From the NCBI RefSeq assembly GCF_000220505.1, contig NZ_AFPJ01000043.1, positions 110,815 through 174,814 on the forward strand: a stretch of DNA of 64,000 nt. The letters are read 5' to 3'. This stretch comes from Microbulbifer agarilyticus S89 (lineage in GTDB: Bacteria; Pseudomonadota; Gammaproteobacteria; Pseudomonadales; Cellvibrionaceae). Shown here in pieces: positions 27,204 through 36,544 of the stretch (within the stretch, counting starts at the first letter, position 1; every line of letters starts with the position of its first letter). A program made the position numbers and the translations under genes. Below the pieces are notes generated by a model. The model was not told the origin of the DNA. It did not search any database and worked only from the letters and a program-made list of their open reading frames with translations.

Positions 27204-27402
27204 GTTGAGCGCTCCGGTACGGTTTTAGCCGCCGTGACTACAGGTGAAACCTGGCACTTTAGCATGGCTAGCTGACCCGGAGGTTGAATATGGCGCTGGA
27301 TGCACATAGACGGCGATAGTGCTGGCCACGGTGGCTTTGGTATATTCCCTGCTCTTTTGCTGAAGAAATGCCTGCCGTCTGTGCTTGGGGAAATAGCTGT
27401 TT

Positions 27403-28668
27403 ATGAACGATGTGACTGAGCAAACCGTTCGGCCTACTGCGGCCTGTGTGGGCGATGCTTCACTGCTCAGTGCGCGGGAACAGAGCGGCAATATCTGGCG
27501 CCTGGCGATCGCCCAGGCGCTGGCCGGCGCTAATTCGGTAGTGGCCTATGCCACCGGCGCGATTGTCGGGGCCGAATTAGCCCCTGCGTCCTGGCTGGCA
27601 ACATTGCCACTGTCCATTTTTGTGGTGGGCATGGCGCTGTGTATTTTGCCGTTTGGCGCGGTCGCCGGCCGCTATGGTCGGCGTGCGGCGTTTCTGTTGG
27701 GCGCGGGTGCCGGAATACTGGCGGGTGTGCTGGGCACCTATGCAATCCTGCTTGGTGGAGTGGCGGGCTTCTGGCTGTTTTGCGGCTCGACCTTCTTCGG
27801 TGGCGCCTATGCTGCCGTGGTGCTGTCTTTTCGCTTCGCCGCTGCGGATGCGGTTGCGCCCAGTCGCAAGGCGCGCGCACTCTCCCTGGTAATGGCCGGT
27901 GGCGTTGCCGCGGGCGTGGTTGGTCCGCAACTGGTGACCTGGACCATGCACCTGTGGGCAGGTCATGTTTTTGCCGTGACGTTTATGGCACAGGCAGCTG
28001 TGGCCGCACTATCCGCCATCATTTTGTTCGGCGTACGCTTGCCGAAGCCTGTCTCAACACTGCGCAGTGGTGGCAGGTCCCTCGGCGTTATTGCGCGCCA
28101 GCCGCGCTTTATCGCCGCCGCCGCATGTGGCGCCATCTCTTACACGCTGATGAACTTCCTGATGACCGCGGCCCCGCTCGCCATGCATATACACGGGCAC
28201 TCCACTGAGTCCTCCAATTTGGGATTGCAGTGGCATGTGATCGCGATGTTCGGCCCGAGCTTTTTCACCGGCAGCCTGATTGCGCGCTTTGGCGCGGAGC
28301 GGGTGATGATGGTGGGGCTGCTGCTCATTGGCCTGTCTGCGGCGGTGGGGCTGACCGGTGTCGCGGTAATGCACTTCTGGGTGACGCTGGTTTTGTTGGG
28401 GTTGGGATGGAACTTCGGTTTTCTCGGCGCCTCGGCGCTGGTACTCGAATGCCATAGCGACAGCGAAAAAACTCGCGTGCAATCCCTCAATGACTTTATT
28501 GTGTTTGGCTTGATGGCACTGGGTTCATTTGCCTCCGGCGGCCTGCTCAGTACCTACGGCTGGAATGCGGTGCTGTGGGTATCGTTTGCGCCGTTGCTAA
28601 TCACTGTGTTTGCTCTGGCGGTGTTAATTTTTCAGGGGAATACTTGGGGGAATTCGCAGGGCGCCTAG
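27403..28668 (+). CDS. Major facilitator superfamily transporter
   Basis: A 421-residue inner-membrane transporter with about twelve hydrophobic segments. The conserved loop between helices 2 and 3 reads GAVAGRYGRRAAF, the usual MFS motif. The segment SDSEKTRVQSLNDFIVFGLM is seen in a group of bacterial MFS proteins. The substrate is unknown. No regulator is adjacent. It ends just before the tRNA region, where a partial tRNA copy begins six bases after its stop. Confidence 0.88.
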   Translation: MNDVTEQTVRPTAACVGDASLLSAREQSGNIWRLAIAQALAGANSVVAYATGAIVGAELAPASWLATLPLSIFVVGMALCILPFGAVAGRYGRRAAFLLGAGAGILAGVLGTYAILLGGVAGFWLFCGSTFFGGAYAAVVLSFRFAAADAVAPSRKARALSLVMAGGVAAGVVGPQLVTWTMHLWAGHVFAVTFMAQAAVAALSAIILFGVRLPKPVSTLRSGGRSLGVIARQPRFIAAAACGAISYTLMNFLMTAAPLAMHIHGHSTESSNLGLQWHVIAMFGPSFFTGSLIARFGAERVMMVGLLLIGLSAAVGLTGVAVMHFWVTLVLLGLGWNFGFLGASALVLECHSDSEKTRVQSLNDFIVFGLMALGSFASGGLLSTYGWNAVLWVSFAPLLITVFALAVLIFQGNTWGNSQGA

Positions 28669-28674
28669 AAAAAA

Positions 28675-28775
28675 TGGTGGGCCTTCCGGGACTTAAACCC
28701 AGGACCTGCCCGGCTTTCGGGTAGAGAGGTGAGTCGGCATCCGACGGGATCAGTGTGCTGAGCTTGGGGTGAATA
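28675..28775 (-). pseudogene. Degenerate partial tRNA copy
   Basis: Bases 28675-28710 repeat the last 36 bases of the adjacent tRNA (28776-28811) with one substitution: CCA end, acceptor 3' strand and T-arm. The rest is diverged, although CCGACTCA (anticodon-stem-like) and AGCTCAG (D-arm-like) pieces remain on the minus strand. A run of T residues follows the CCA on that strand. It cannot fold as a normal tRNA. It could be a decayed tandem duplicate or the scar of an element that used the tRNA 3' end. Confidence 0.6.
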
Positions 28776-28852
28776 TGGTGGGCCTTCCGGGACTTGAACC
28801 CAGGACCTGCCGATTATGAGTCGGATGCTCTAACCAACTGAGCTAAAGGCCC
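28776..28852 (-). tRNA. tRNA with CAU anticodon, probably tRNA-Ile2
   Basis: A 77-base tRNA with encoded CCA. The acceptor stem (GGGCCTT with AAGGCCC), D-arm, T-arm and the anticodon loop CTCATAA are clear. Anticodon CAU may be elongator Met or the lysidine-modified Ile2. U12-A23, C29-G41, C4-G69, C5-G68 and A73 match isoleucine identity positions known from E. coli, and the T-loop TTCAAGT also matches E. coli tRNA-Ile2, so I favour Ile2. The pair 27-43 is mismatched. Confidence 0.9.
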
Positions 28853-28888
28853 CCACAGGCGCTCGCAGGGACCTGCGAACGGGTTGGC

Positions 28889-28917
28889 AAAGTACTCGAT
28901 TTTCTGCGTTAAATCAA
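28889..28917 (-). promoter_or_regulatory. Probable sigma-70 promoter of the tRNA
   Basis: On the minus strand TTGATT (28917-28912) and TACTTT (28894-28889) are separated by 17 bases, about 37 bases before the tRNA 5' end. Confidence 0.5.
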
Positions 28918-28953
28918 CGCTCTGGGGCAGTTTCCCCACTCTGTCCCAGTTCC

Positions 28954-30738
28954 TCACCATGCCCAGTTAAAGCCCAGACTGGCGTTGCCGCCGGACCAGT
29001 TCAGACCGTCCAGAGAAGTCTGGTAGCCCACGTTAACAAAGGCGCTGCCGTACTGGCTTTCCAGCAGTACCGCGCCACCGCCAAATTCGCCCCAGGTGGC
29101 CTCACGCGCAAGGTCGGTTTGCTGGTTCAGGTTGTACACCAGCTGGTCGTTGCCGCCGAGGGTGTGCCAGAGGTTGCCGAACAGGTAGAGCCGCAAATTG
29201 CCATTGAGCACCTGGGCGTCGACGTTGTAACCGCGGATACCGGCGCGAAAGTTGGCTTCCGGGGTCTTGTCCGTATCCACCCAAGAAATCCCGTCTTCGT
29301 AGGCGGAGAAGTTGGTGTAATTCACCACTGCCTGCAGTTGCGGCTCCAGGTTTATTGACTCAGTGACCTGCCAAGTAAAACCCTTTTCCATGGACAGGGT
29401 GAGCTGTGGGCCGGTGATGCTGTCGCCGATGCCGCGAGTGGATTGGCTGTGCAGCTTCACGTAGGCGACTTTAGCGGTGAAGTCGAAATAGCCCATGTTG
29501 GGACGATAGTCGTTGAAGTAGTAGCCTATGTGATGACTGGTGAGCTGGTTGCGCCCGGCGTCGTAGTTGTTGAAGCCGCGGGCGAAGCCGGTGACATCTC
29601 CGCTGCTGCGGGTGCTGCCCACAAACAGTCCCATTTCCCGTGCGCCACCGGTACAGGTGGGGCCCGCCCAAAAATTCTTACCTATCTGAAAGCCAGAGAT
29701 GCTGCCGTCGAAGCGGTTATCCACATCGCCATGCCAGTTGTAGTCGGCGCGGGTGTGGTGCACGCGCGCCCACTCCTGGTTGACGCCATCAAACCAGCTG
29801 CGCTGCTCGCCGCGGCGTTTGTGGTAGCTGCCAATTTCCTGCAGCGATGTCAGGCGCGCGAGGGACTTCGCCTGGGCATACAGCGGTACTTCAGGGCGGT
29901 AGAGGGGGACGGGTTCGCCGCTCCCAGCGTCGCCGGGCAGCAGGTTGGAGCGCAGAAACCAGTTGTCGCTGTCCTCGGCGCTGCGGGCGCCGCGAAACAG
30001 CAAGTACTCGTAGGGTCCGGCGGATATCGGGCTGTCCATGTAAAACGCGTCACTGGCGGTGGTGGCACCATTGGTGGCCTCCACCACGAGAATGCCATCA
30101 ATGGTATCGGCGCCGTTTCCGGAGAAGCGCTCAAATACCAGCTGTGTACTGCCGCTGGCGTGGCCACCATTCAGGATGAGACTGTCGGCAAGGCTGTCGT
30201 CACCACCGGCGATCATATCCATGTGGATGACACCCGTGCCGGTGTAATCGCCCCTTACGAGCAGTTGATTGGCGGTGGGACCACGCATGTCGATAACGCC
30301 ATGGTTGACCAGCGTGAGTCCTTGGCCGCTATAGGGAATTATTGCCGCGCCCAGATGTGGTAAAGCGAGGCTACTGTCGCCGCCGATACGCAGTTGACCC
30401 GGATAGTTACCTTCGTCGCCGAGGATGAGTGTGGTGTCGAGTACCAGGCGGCTAGCGCCGTCGAGCGTGATGGATTCCCAGCGCTGCAGGCGCGCCGGGT
30501 TGCTGATAGCGACATCCCGCAGGGTCAGTGTGTCGAAGCCGTTGCCGCCATCGATCAACAGCGCATTGTTGCGTGCGGCATTGTCGCCATTTTCGAGAGT
30601 GTATTGATTGTCGCCGTCGCCCAATTGAATCTGGGCTTGCGCACTGAATGGCAAAAGCGGGAGAGCAGCGAGAAATGGGGCAAGCAAAGCTACCGCTGTG
30701 CCCGCGCCAAGATCGCGGGTCACCCGAGAATACAACAT
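28954..30738 (-). CDS. Autotransporter-like outer-membrane beta-barrel protein
   Basis: A 594-residue protein. The signal peptide ends near FSAQAQIQ. Residues about 28-270 look like a short repetitive beta-rich passenger (LENGDNAARNNALLIDGGNG, then LTLRDVAI and similar). The C-terminal 280 residues have alternating amphipathic strands typical of an autotransporter barrel, ending NASLGFNWAW with the usual aromatic last residue. The passenger is much shorter than in classical adhesins. The function is unknown. It stands alone between the tRNA and dgkA and is transcribed leftward. Confidence 0.8.
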   Translation of the reverse strand: MLYSRVTRDLGAGTAVALLAPFLAALPLLPFSAQAQIQLGDGDNQYTLENGDNAARNNALLIDGGNGFDTLTLRDVAISNPARLQRWESITLDGASRLVLDTTLILGDEGNYPGQLRIGGDSSLALPHLGAAIIPYSGQGLTLVNHGVIDMRGPTANQLLVRGDYTGTGVIHMDMIAGGDDSLADSLILNGGHASGSTQLVFERFSGNGADTIDGILVVEATNGATTASDAFYMDSPISAGPYEYLLFRGARSAEDSDNWFLRSNLLPGDAGSGEPVPLYRPEVPLYAQAKSLARLTSLQEIGSYHKRRGEQRSWFDGVNQEWARVHHTRADYNWHGDVDNRFDGSISGFQIGKNFWAGPTCTGGAREMGLFVGSTRSSGDVTGFARGFNNYDAGRNQLTSHHIGYYFNDYRPNMGYFDFTAKVAYVKLHSQSTRGIGDSITGPQLTLSMEKGFTWQVTESINLEPQLQAVVNYTNFSAYEDGISWVDTDKTPEANFRAGIRGYNVDAQVLNGNLRLYLFGNLWHTLGGNDQLVYNLNQQTDLAREATWGEFGGGAVLLESQYGSAFVNVGYQTSLDGLNWSGGNASLGFNWAW

Positions 30739-30914
30739 GGTTCCTTCCCTGAACTTATTACTGGGCGCAAATCCGTTGCGCTTTATTTAGGGGGTACCAA
30801 TTAGGTACGTCAGTGCAGGGAGTTTAGGTCGGGGTGGCCGGGAATGCCGGGCTCAGCGCCCGGCGGTCACGAATTTTGTCGGGCTAATTCGCCCGGTCAT
30901 CCATTGGCAATGGC

Positions 30915-31340
30915 TCAGCCAAGCCAGCGTGGTAGCAGGATGCAGGCCCAGGTGCTGACCCACAGTAGCAGGGAAATGGAAACCGCGGCGGAGCCGGTGT
31001 CTTTGGCGATTTTCGACAGCGGGTGCTTTTCCGGGCCAACCCGATCGACTACGGCTTCCACCGCGCTGTTCAGCAGTTCGACGATCATCACCAGCAGGGT
31101 GACGCCGATCAGCAGGGCGCGCTCAACGCCGGATTCACCGAGCCACAGGGCGGCGGGGATCAGGAAAATCGCCAGGGAGACTTCCTGGCGAAAGGCCGCT
31201 TCGTTGCGCCAGGTGGCGAGTAGCCCCTGACGGGAGTACTCGGTGGCATCAATAAGGCGGGAGATACCGGTTTTGCCGGGTTTGTTCACGAACTGCTCTT
31301 CCATTGTTTTTTTTTTCGCTCCGTTGCTGTGGATATTCAT
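30915..31340 (-). CDS. dgkA: Diacylglycerol kinase
   Basis: Small inner-membrane kinase phosphorylating diacylglycerol, for lipid turnover during glycan synthesis. It has 141 residues and three hydrophobic segments. The family signature VELLNSAVEAVVDRVGPEKH with its catalytic Glu is present, and WRNEAAFRQE matches the N-terminal helix. The N-terminal 20 residues before ISRLIDATEYS are a polar extension; the Met codon of MEEQFVNK is an alternative start. It lies downstream of rpoD, separated by a terminator. Confidence 0.93.
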   Translation of the reverse strand: MNIHSNGAKKKTMEEQFVNKPGKTGISRLIDATEYSRQGLLATWRNEAAFRQEVSLAIFLIPAALWLGESGVERALLIGVTLLVMIVELLNSAVEAVVDRVGPEKHPLSKIAKDTGSAAVSISLLLWVSTWACILLPRWLG

Positions 31341-31366
31341 CCGTTTGCAATAAAACCGTGGTCCAC

Positions 31367-31395
31367 AAAAAAGCCCGGCGAGCCGGGCTTTTTCA
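31367..31395. terminator. Terminator downstream of rpoD
   Basis: AAAAAAGCCCGGC pairs with GCCGGGCTTTTT around a 2-4 base loop. On the minus strand it follows the rpoD stop by about 30 bases, and the T-run on both sides allows use in either direction. Confidence 0.85.
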
Positions 31396-31423
31396 AGTAT
31401 GGACGATTTTCCGCGATGGAAAG

Positions 31424-33280
31424 TTACTCGTCCAGGAAGCTGCGCAGGTGTTCGGAGCGCGAAGGGTGACGCAGTTTGCGTAGAGCCTTGGCTTCGATCT
31501 GGCGGATACGCTCCCGGGTAACGTCGAACTGCTTGCCCACTTCCTCGAGGGTGTGGTCAGTGTTCATGTCGATACCAAAGCGCATGCGCAGTACCTTTGC
31601 TTCCCGCGCGGTCAGGCCGCCCAGTACAGAGCGGGTTGCATCGTGCAGGCCGGTAGAGGTTGCGGTGTCCACCGGCGAAGACTGGTTCTGGTCTTCGATA
31701 AAGTCACCCAGATGGGAGTCTTCATCATCACCGATCGGCGTCTCCATGGAGATCGGCTCTTTGGCGATCTTCAGGACTTTACGCACCTTGTCTTCCGGCA
31801 TATCCATGCGCTCGCCCAGCTCTTCCGGAGTCGGCTCGCGGCCCATCTCCTGCAGCATCTGACGGCTGATACGATTGAGCTTGTTGATGGTCTCAATCAT
31901 ATGCACCGGAATACGGATGGTGCGCGCCTGGTCGGCAATGGAGCGGGTGATCGCCTGGCGAATCCACCAGGTTGCATAGGTGGAGAACTTGTAACCGCGA
32001 CGGTATTCGAACTTGTCTACCGCCTTCATCAGGCCGATGTTGCCTTCCTGAATCAGGTCCAGGAACTGCAGGCCGCGGTTGGTGTATTTCTTCGCGATAG
32101 AAATTACCAAGCGCAGGTTGGCCTCGACCATTTCTTTCTTGGCGCGACGAGAGCGTGCCTCACCGATGGACATACGGCGGTTGATCTCTTTGATCTGGCC
32201 AACGTCCAGTTGCGCTTTTTCCTGGGCCTGCTGCAGCTTGCGCTGGGCACGCTGGATTTCGTCCGCTACCTGACGCAGTGCATCAGAGTAGTCGCGCTTT
32301 TTCTTGATGATCGCCGGGATCCAATCTTGATTGGTCTCGTTACCGGGGAACTCCTTGATGAAGGTCTTGCGCGGCATGCGGGCACGCTTGATGCACAGGT
32401 TCATCACCAGGCGTTCCTGGGCGCGCACTTCGTCGAGAATGTTGCGCACTTCGGTGTACAGCGGATCGAACTGGCGCGGGGCCAGTTTGAAGAAGCGGAA
32501 TACTTCGCCCACGGCTTCCATGGCAGTGCCGGCTTCTTTGGAATCGCGGCCGTGCTTTTTGATTGCCGCGTCCGCTTTCTTCTGCGCGGCAATCAGCGCG
32601 TTCATGCGCTCGGCAAGCTCTTCCGGGTCGATACCGCCGACGTTTTCCTCTTCTTCCTCGGAGTCATCATCGTCGTCGGAATCGTCGTCGCTGTCTTCCT
32701 CTTTGGACGCCTGCGCGGCCTGGCCTGCCTGGGCACCCGGAGGCACGTCTTCGGCGGGGTCGAGCCAGCCGGCAATCACATCGGGGATGCGACGCTCTTC
32801 TTTCTCGATCAGCGCGTATTCGTCGATGATGTGCTGCACGGCGCCCGGCCAGTAGGCGAGGGCGGCCATCAGTTCACGCAGGCCTTCTTCGATACGCTTG
32901 GCGATGGCGATCTCGCCTTCGCGGGTAAGCAGCTCTACGGTACCCATTTCACGCATGTACATGCGCACGGGGTCGGTGGTACGGCCTACATCGGATTCTA
33001 CGGCGGCGAGCGCGGCAGCGGCTTCGGCGGCGGCGATTTCATCAGCGGAGCTGTCGCCTTCGGCCATCAACAGTTCTTCGGCATCCGGTGCTTGTTCAAA
33101 CACCTTGATGCCCATGTCGTTGATCATGCCGATGATGTCTTCCACCTGATCGGGATCAGAGATGTCCTCTGGCAGGTGGTCATTCACTTCCGCATAGGTG
33201 AGGTAGCCCTGCTCTTTACCGCGGGCAATCAGTTCTCGAATGCGGGAGGTGGTTTTTTGCTGTTGGGTTTTGTCGGTCAT
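31424..33280 (-). CDS. rpoD: RNA polymerase primary sigma factor RpoD (sigma-70)
   Basis: Primary sigma factor of 618 residues. Region 1.1 lies at the N-terminus ([20 protein letters not shown]). A long acidic segment near residues 200-225 lies in the non-conserved region, as in other gammaproteobacteria. Region 2 has [20 protein letters not shown] and region 4.2 has [19 protein letters not shown]. The ATG at 33280 gives the usual start MTDKTQQQK; a TTG two codons upstream is rejected. It is part of the macromolecular synthesis cluster with dnaG, yqeY and rpsU. Confidence 0.98.
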   Translation of the reverse strand: MTDKTQQQKTTSRIRELIARGKEQGYLTYAEVNDHLPEDISDPDQVEDIIGMINDMGIKVFEQAPDAEELLMAEGDSSADEIAAAEAAAALAAVESDVGRTTDPVRMYMREMGTVELLTREGEIAIAKRIEEGLRELMAALAYWPGAVQHIIDEYALIEKEERRIPDVIAGWLDPAEDVPPGAQAGQAAQASKEEDSDDDSDDDDDSEEEEENVGGIDPEELAERMNALIAAQKKADAAIKKHGRDSKEAGTAMEAVGEVFRFFKLAPRQFDPLYTEVRNILDEVRAQERLVMNLCIKRARMPRKTFIKEFPGNETNQDWIPAIIKKKRDYSDALRQVADEIQRAQRKLQQAQEKAQLDVGQIKEINRRMSIGEARSRRAKKEMVEANLRLVISIAKKYTNRGLQFLDLIQEGNIGLMKAVDKFEYRRGYKFSTYATWWIRQAITRSIADQARTIRIPVHMIETINKLNRISRQMLQEMGREPTPEELGERMDMPEDKVRKVLKIAKEPISMETPIGDDEDSHLGDFIEDQNQSSPVDTATSTGLHDATRSVLGGLTAREAKVLRMRFGIDMNTDHTLEEVGKQFDVTRERIRQIEAKALRKLRHPSRSEHLRSFLDE

Positions 33281-33339
33281 GCACAACCCTGAATTCTGGG
33301 GATTGATAGTCGGGACTTTTGTCTGGACAAAGACGCGGG

Positions 33340-33382
33340 ATTATAGCGTATTTGCGATAGCAATAACCACTATGACTGTCAA
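33340..33382 (-). promoter_or_regulatory. Promoter elements in front of rpoD
   Basis: On the minus strand a perfect TATAAT lies at 33345-33340, about 60 bases before the rpoD start. A perfect TTGACA lies at 33382-33377; it is 17 bases from TATCGC rather than from TATAAT, so two overlapping promoters are possible. The region 33281-33521 between rpoD and dnaG holds no gene. Confidence 0.5.
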
Positions 33383-33521
33383 GGCAGATGGCGTGGTTCA
33401 GGGTGTCCTGGCGCGCTTGTCTTTGGTTCCCCACCGGCTAATGACGGCGGGCCTGTGTATATGGTGCTGGCCAGAGGGAATTCAAGGGGGAGTGGCTGAA
33501 AACCTTGCCAGGCGGCCGTGC

Positions 33522-35645
33522 TTAGTCCTGCTTGCGGCGAAATTGTGCCAGTAGCGCTAGCTGGTCGGCGCTCAGCTGGTTGCCGTTGCTCTTCAGTTGG
33601 TCCAGCAGGCCCCGTTTGCGCTCGCGTTCGGCGGTGAGGTCCAGGGTGCGCAGGCAATCGCTGAACTCGGTATGCGGGTCGTATTCCATGGCCTGGCCCT
33701 GGCCGCCGACAATGGGGTGGCTCATGGCGAGGCGCGGCAGCAGCTCGCGGGCTTCCTTGCTCTCCAGGTTTAGCAGGCGGCCGAACAGCTGGTTGCTGTT
33801 AAGGCCGGGGTTTTGGTGCAGAACCTGCAGGATTTGGCCGAACAGCTGCAAATCGGCGTCGTTACTGGCGCTAAATCGGCCGCTGTCCTCAATCGTTTCC
33901 GCCAGTTGCGGATGGTGCAGCAGCAGCGCGATCAGCATGCGCTCGGCGGGCAGGCGGTACTGGCCGCTGCGGCGGCGCGGACCTTCCTGGGCTGCCGGGC
34001 TGTTTTCCGGGCTGTTTTCCGGGCTGTCTTCCGGATAGCCCTGGGGGATTGCGTTCTCGTCATAGTCGGGCGGCGGCCCGTCGTAGGCCTCTGCGGGGGG
34101 CGCCTGGTCACCATAAGGTAGCGGCGCTGCTTCCCCGGCGGGGGAGTTCGCCATGGGCATCGCAGAGGGGGCGGATGCAGGTTTGGCCGCTGGCCTGCTT
34201 CCTGGCTGGCTTCCCGGCTGGCTTCCCGGCTTAGCTGCCGGTTTGGGTGCCGGCTGCGACTGGCGGGCGAGTTCGGCGCTGCGGGCTTTTTCTGCGGCGA
34301 TAATCTCTTCCAGCATGTCCTGTTCGAGGCCGGTACGCCGCGCCAGTTGCTGGAACATGAGTTGGCGATATACGCCGGCAGGCAGTCGGTCGAGCAGGGG
34401 CGCGGCGGCCTTCGACAGGCGCGCGCGGCCATCCATGGTCTGGATGTTGATGCCTTCCCCAAGCAGGTCGAACAGGAAGTCTTCCAGCGGACGGCCCTGC
34501 TCGTCGATCAGCTGGTCAAAGCGCTCGCCGCCAATCTGGCGCACCAGGGTGTCCGGGTCTTCCCCTTCCGGCAGTAGCAGGAAGCGTAGGCTGCGGCCGT
34601 CCTGCATGTGCGGCAGGCCCGCTTCGAGTGCGCGGCGGGCGGCGGTGCGGCCGGCCTGGTCGCCGTCAAAACAGAATACGACTTCCTGGGTATGGCGGAA
34701 CGCCAGTTGGATATGGTCCTCACCACAGGCTGTACCAAGGGTGGCTACGGCGCAGCGGATATCGAACTGGGCCAGCGCCACCACATCCATATAGCCCTCC
34801 ACCACGATCAGCCGCTTGAGCTCGCGGTTAGCCTGGCGCGCTTCCCACAGGCCGTAGAGTTCGCGGCCCTTGTGGAAGATCGGGGTTTCCGGTGAATTCA
34901 GGTATTTGGGCTTGTCGTCCCCCAGTACCCGGCCGCCGAAGGCAATGGTGCGCCCGCGTTGGTCGCGAATCGGGAACATGATGCGGTTGCGAAAGCGGTC
35001 GTAATGGTGGCGCTTGGCTGGCTCGACTTTGCCCCCCTCTTTATGATTTGAGAGGCCGTCGCTGTCCTGGCGGCGGATCGCCAGCCCGGCAAGTTCCAGC
35101 TGCGCGGCTTTTTCCGCGCTGGTGCCCAGCTGGTTCAGCAGGTTGTCCCAACCGGGCGGTGCCAGGCCGATGCCGAATTCCTTGCAGATGGCGCCGGACA
35201 GGCCGCGGTTTTTCAGGTAGGTAATCGCTGGCGTGGAGACCTTGTGGTCCCGCAGCTTCTCGCGATAGAACTCCGCCGCTTTCTCGGTGAGCTGGTAGAG
35301 GGACTGGCTTTCCTGCTGGCGCTTGAGTTGGCCTGCGTCCAGTTTCTCCCGCGGTACTTCCAGGCTCAGGCTGGCGGCGAGCTTTTCCACTGCCTCGGGG
35401 AACGGTAGGCGGTCGTATTCCATCAGGAAGCCAACGGCATTGCCGCTGGCTCCACAGCCGAAGCAGTAGTAGAACTGTTTGTCAGGACTTACCGTGAAAG
35501 ATGGGGTTTTTTCGTCGTGAAAAGGACAGCAGGCGGAATAGTTTTTCCCAGTTTTGCGCAGCTTAACGCGGCTATCGACGACCGGAACAATGTCGGCGCG
35601 GGCCAACAGGTCGTCGATAAAATACTGCGGGATCTTGCCTGCCAT
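33522..35645 (-). CDS. dnaG: DNA primase
   Basis: Replication primase of 707 residues. It has the CHC2-type zinc finger at the N-terminus (CCPFHDEKTPSFTVSPDKQF then YYCFGCGASG). The TOPRIM core includes LIVVEGYMDVVALAQFDIR and FCFDGDQAGRTAARRALEAG. The C-terminal DnaB-binding domain lies after a long linker. The linker, about residues 465-560, is rich in Pro, Ala, Gln and Ser with short repeats such as GSQPGSQPGSRP and SPENSPENSP, making the protein longer than E. coli DnaG (581). It lies between yqeY and rpoD. Confidence 0.97.
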   Translation of the reverse strand: MAGKIPQYFIDDLLARADIVPVVDSRVKLRKTGKNYSACCPFHDEKTPSFTVSPDKQFYYCFGCGASGNAVGFLMEYDRLPFPEAVEKLAASLSLEVPREKLDAGQLKRQQESQSLYQLTEKAAEFYREKLRDHKVSTPAITYLKNRGLSGAICKEFGIGLAPPGWDNLLNQLGTSAEKAAQLELAGLAIRRQDSDGLSNHKEGGKVEPAKRHHYDRFRNRIMFPIRDQRGRTIAFGGRVLGDDKPKYLNSPETPIFHKGRELYGLWEARQANRELKRLIVVEGYMDVVALAQFDIRCAVATLGTACGEDHIQLAFRHTQEVVFCFDGDQAGRTAARRALEAGLPHMQDGRSLRFLLLPEGEDPDTLVRQIGGERFDQLIDEQGRPLEDFLFDLLGEGINIQTMDGRARLSKAAAPLLDRLPAGVYRQLMFQQLARRTGLEQDMLEEIIAAEKARSAELARQSQPAPKPAAKPGSQPGSQPGSRPAAKPASAPSAMPMANSPAGEAAPLPYGDQAPPAEAYDGPPPDYDENAIPQGYPEDSPENSPENSPAAQEGPRRRSGQYRLPAERMLIALLLHHPQLAETIEDSGRFSASNDADLQLFGQILQVLHQNPGLNSNQLFGRLLNLESKEARELLPRLAMSHPIVGGQGQAMEYDPHTEFSDCLRTLDLTAERERKRGLLDQLKSNGNQLSADQLALLAQFRRKQD

Positions 35646-35674
35646 CGGTCGTTAATCTAACTACCAGGGCGGCG

Positions 35675-36118
35675 TTAGAAGGAAGCCTTTACAAGCTTGC
35701 TGACTGCGCCCATGTCGGCACGGCCCTGCACTTGCGGCTTCACCAGTGCCATTACCTTGCCCATGTCGGCCATGCTGGCAGCACCGGTTTCCTTGACTGC
35801 CGCGGCTACGATTTCCTGGATTTCCGCTTCGCTCAGCTGCTCCGGCAGGAAGTCCTGGATCACCTCAATTTCCTGCTGCTCTACTTCGGCAAGCTCCGGG
35901 CGGCCGGCTTTTTCGTACTGGGTGATGGAGTCGCGGCGCTGCTTGGTCATTTTGTCCAGCAGGGCCAGAATGCGCGCGTCATCCAGCTCGATACGCTCAT
36001 CCACCTCAACGCGCTTGATCTCTGCATTGATCAGTCGCAGGGTCGCCAGACGTGCCTTTTCGCGGGCCTTCATGGCGTTTTTGGTGGCAGTAGCGAGGGT
36101 TTCCTTGAGTGTGCTCAT
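35675..36118 (-). CDS. yqeY: GatB/YqeY domain protein
   Basis: A 147-residue protein of the GatB/YqeY family, commonly found between rpsU and dnaG. It starts MSTLKETLATATKNAMKARE; the open frame extends further upstream but with no homologous sequence. The C-terminal segment QGRADMGAVSKLVKASF is typical. The domain resembles the tRNA-interacting tail of GatB, but the cellular role of free YqeY is not settled. It lies 29 bases before dnaG in the same direction. Confidence 0.95.
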   Translation of the reverse strand: MSTLKETLATATKNAMKAREKARLATLRLINAEIKRVEVDERIELDDARILALLDKMTKQRRDSITQYEKAGRPELAEVEQQEIEVIQDFLPEQLSEAEIQEIVAAAVKETGAASMADMGKVMALVKPQVQGRADMGAVSKLVKASF

Positions 36119-36229
36119 TTGGCGTTGTCCGGTTCTGGTTGCAGAAGATGGGAATAAGGCGGCTAGCATAGCGCCTGTGGCGGGGCGGCTGAAGGGGCAG
36201 CTTTGGATAAATCGCCGCGCAACAAATAG

Positions 36230-36264
36230 AAAACGGCGCGCGAGTGACCTCGGGCGCCGTTTCA
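36230..36264. terminator. Hairpin between rpsU and yqeY
   Basis: AAACGGCGC and GCGCCGTTT are the arms of a strong stem, with a T-run on each strand. It probably reduces read-through from rpsU into yqeY-dnaG. A second smaller hairpin (CCGGGCTCAGGCCCGG, 36307-36322) lies closer to rpsU. Confidence 0.65.
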
Positions 36265-36328
36265 GATCGCGAACCGCGTTCGCGTCAGCGTGCTGTGAGC
36301 GAGAGACCGGGCTCAGGCCCGGCAAAAC

Positions 36329-36544
36329 TCAGTAGAGACGCTGGAACTTGCGGTTTTCGCGCTGCATTTTCTTGGCGTGGCGCTTAACAGCAGCCGCAGC
36401 CTTGCGCTTGCGAACAGAAGTGGGCTTCTCGTAAAACTCGCGACGACGTACTTCGGAGAGTACACCGGCTTTTTCGCAGGAGCGCTTGAAGCGGCGCAGA
36501 GCGATGTCAAATGGCTCGTTGTCTTTGATGCGTACTGAGGGCAT
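36329..36544 (-). CDS. rpsU: 30S ribosomal protein S21
   Basis: A 71-residue basic ribosomal protein starting [20 protein letters not shown], the standard S21 start; the frame extends 16 codons upstream without homology. The rest ([20 protein letters not shown], then [19 protein letters not shown]) matches S21 closely. First gene of rpsU-yqeY-dnaG-rpoD and divergent from tsaD. Confidence 0.98.
   Translation of the reverse strand: MPSVRIKDNEPFDIALRRFKRSCEKAGVLSEVRRREFYEKPTSVRKRKAAAAVKRHAKKMQRENRKFQRLY

Noticed and set aside
31553-33292. Open frame of 579 codons antisense to rpoD
   Set aside because: It mirrors the rpoD coding frame, has no recognisable domain, and rpoD is certain on the other strand.
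34000-34260. Short direct repeats in dnaG considered as a mobile or minisatellite element
   Set aside because: They remain in frame and encode the flexible linker between known primase domains.
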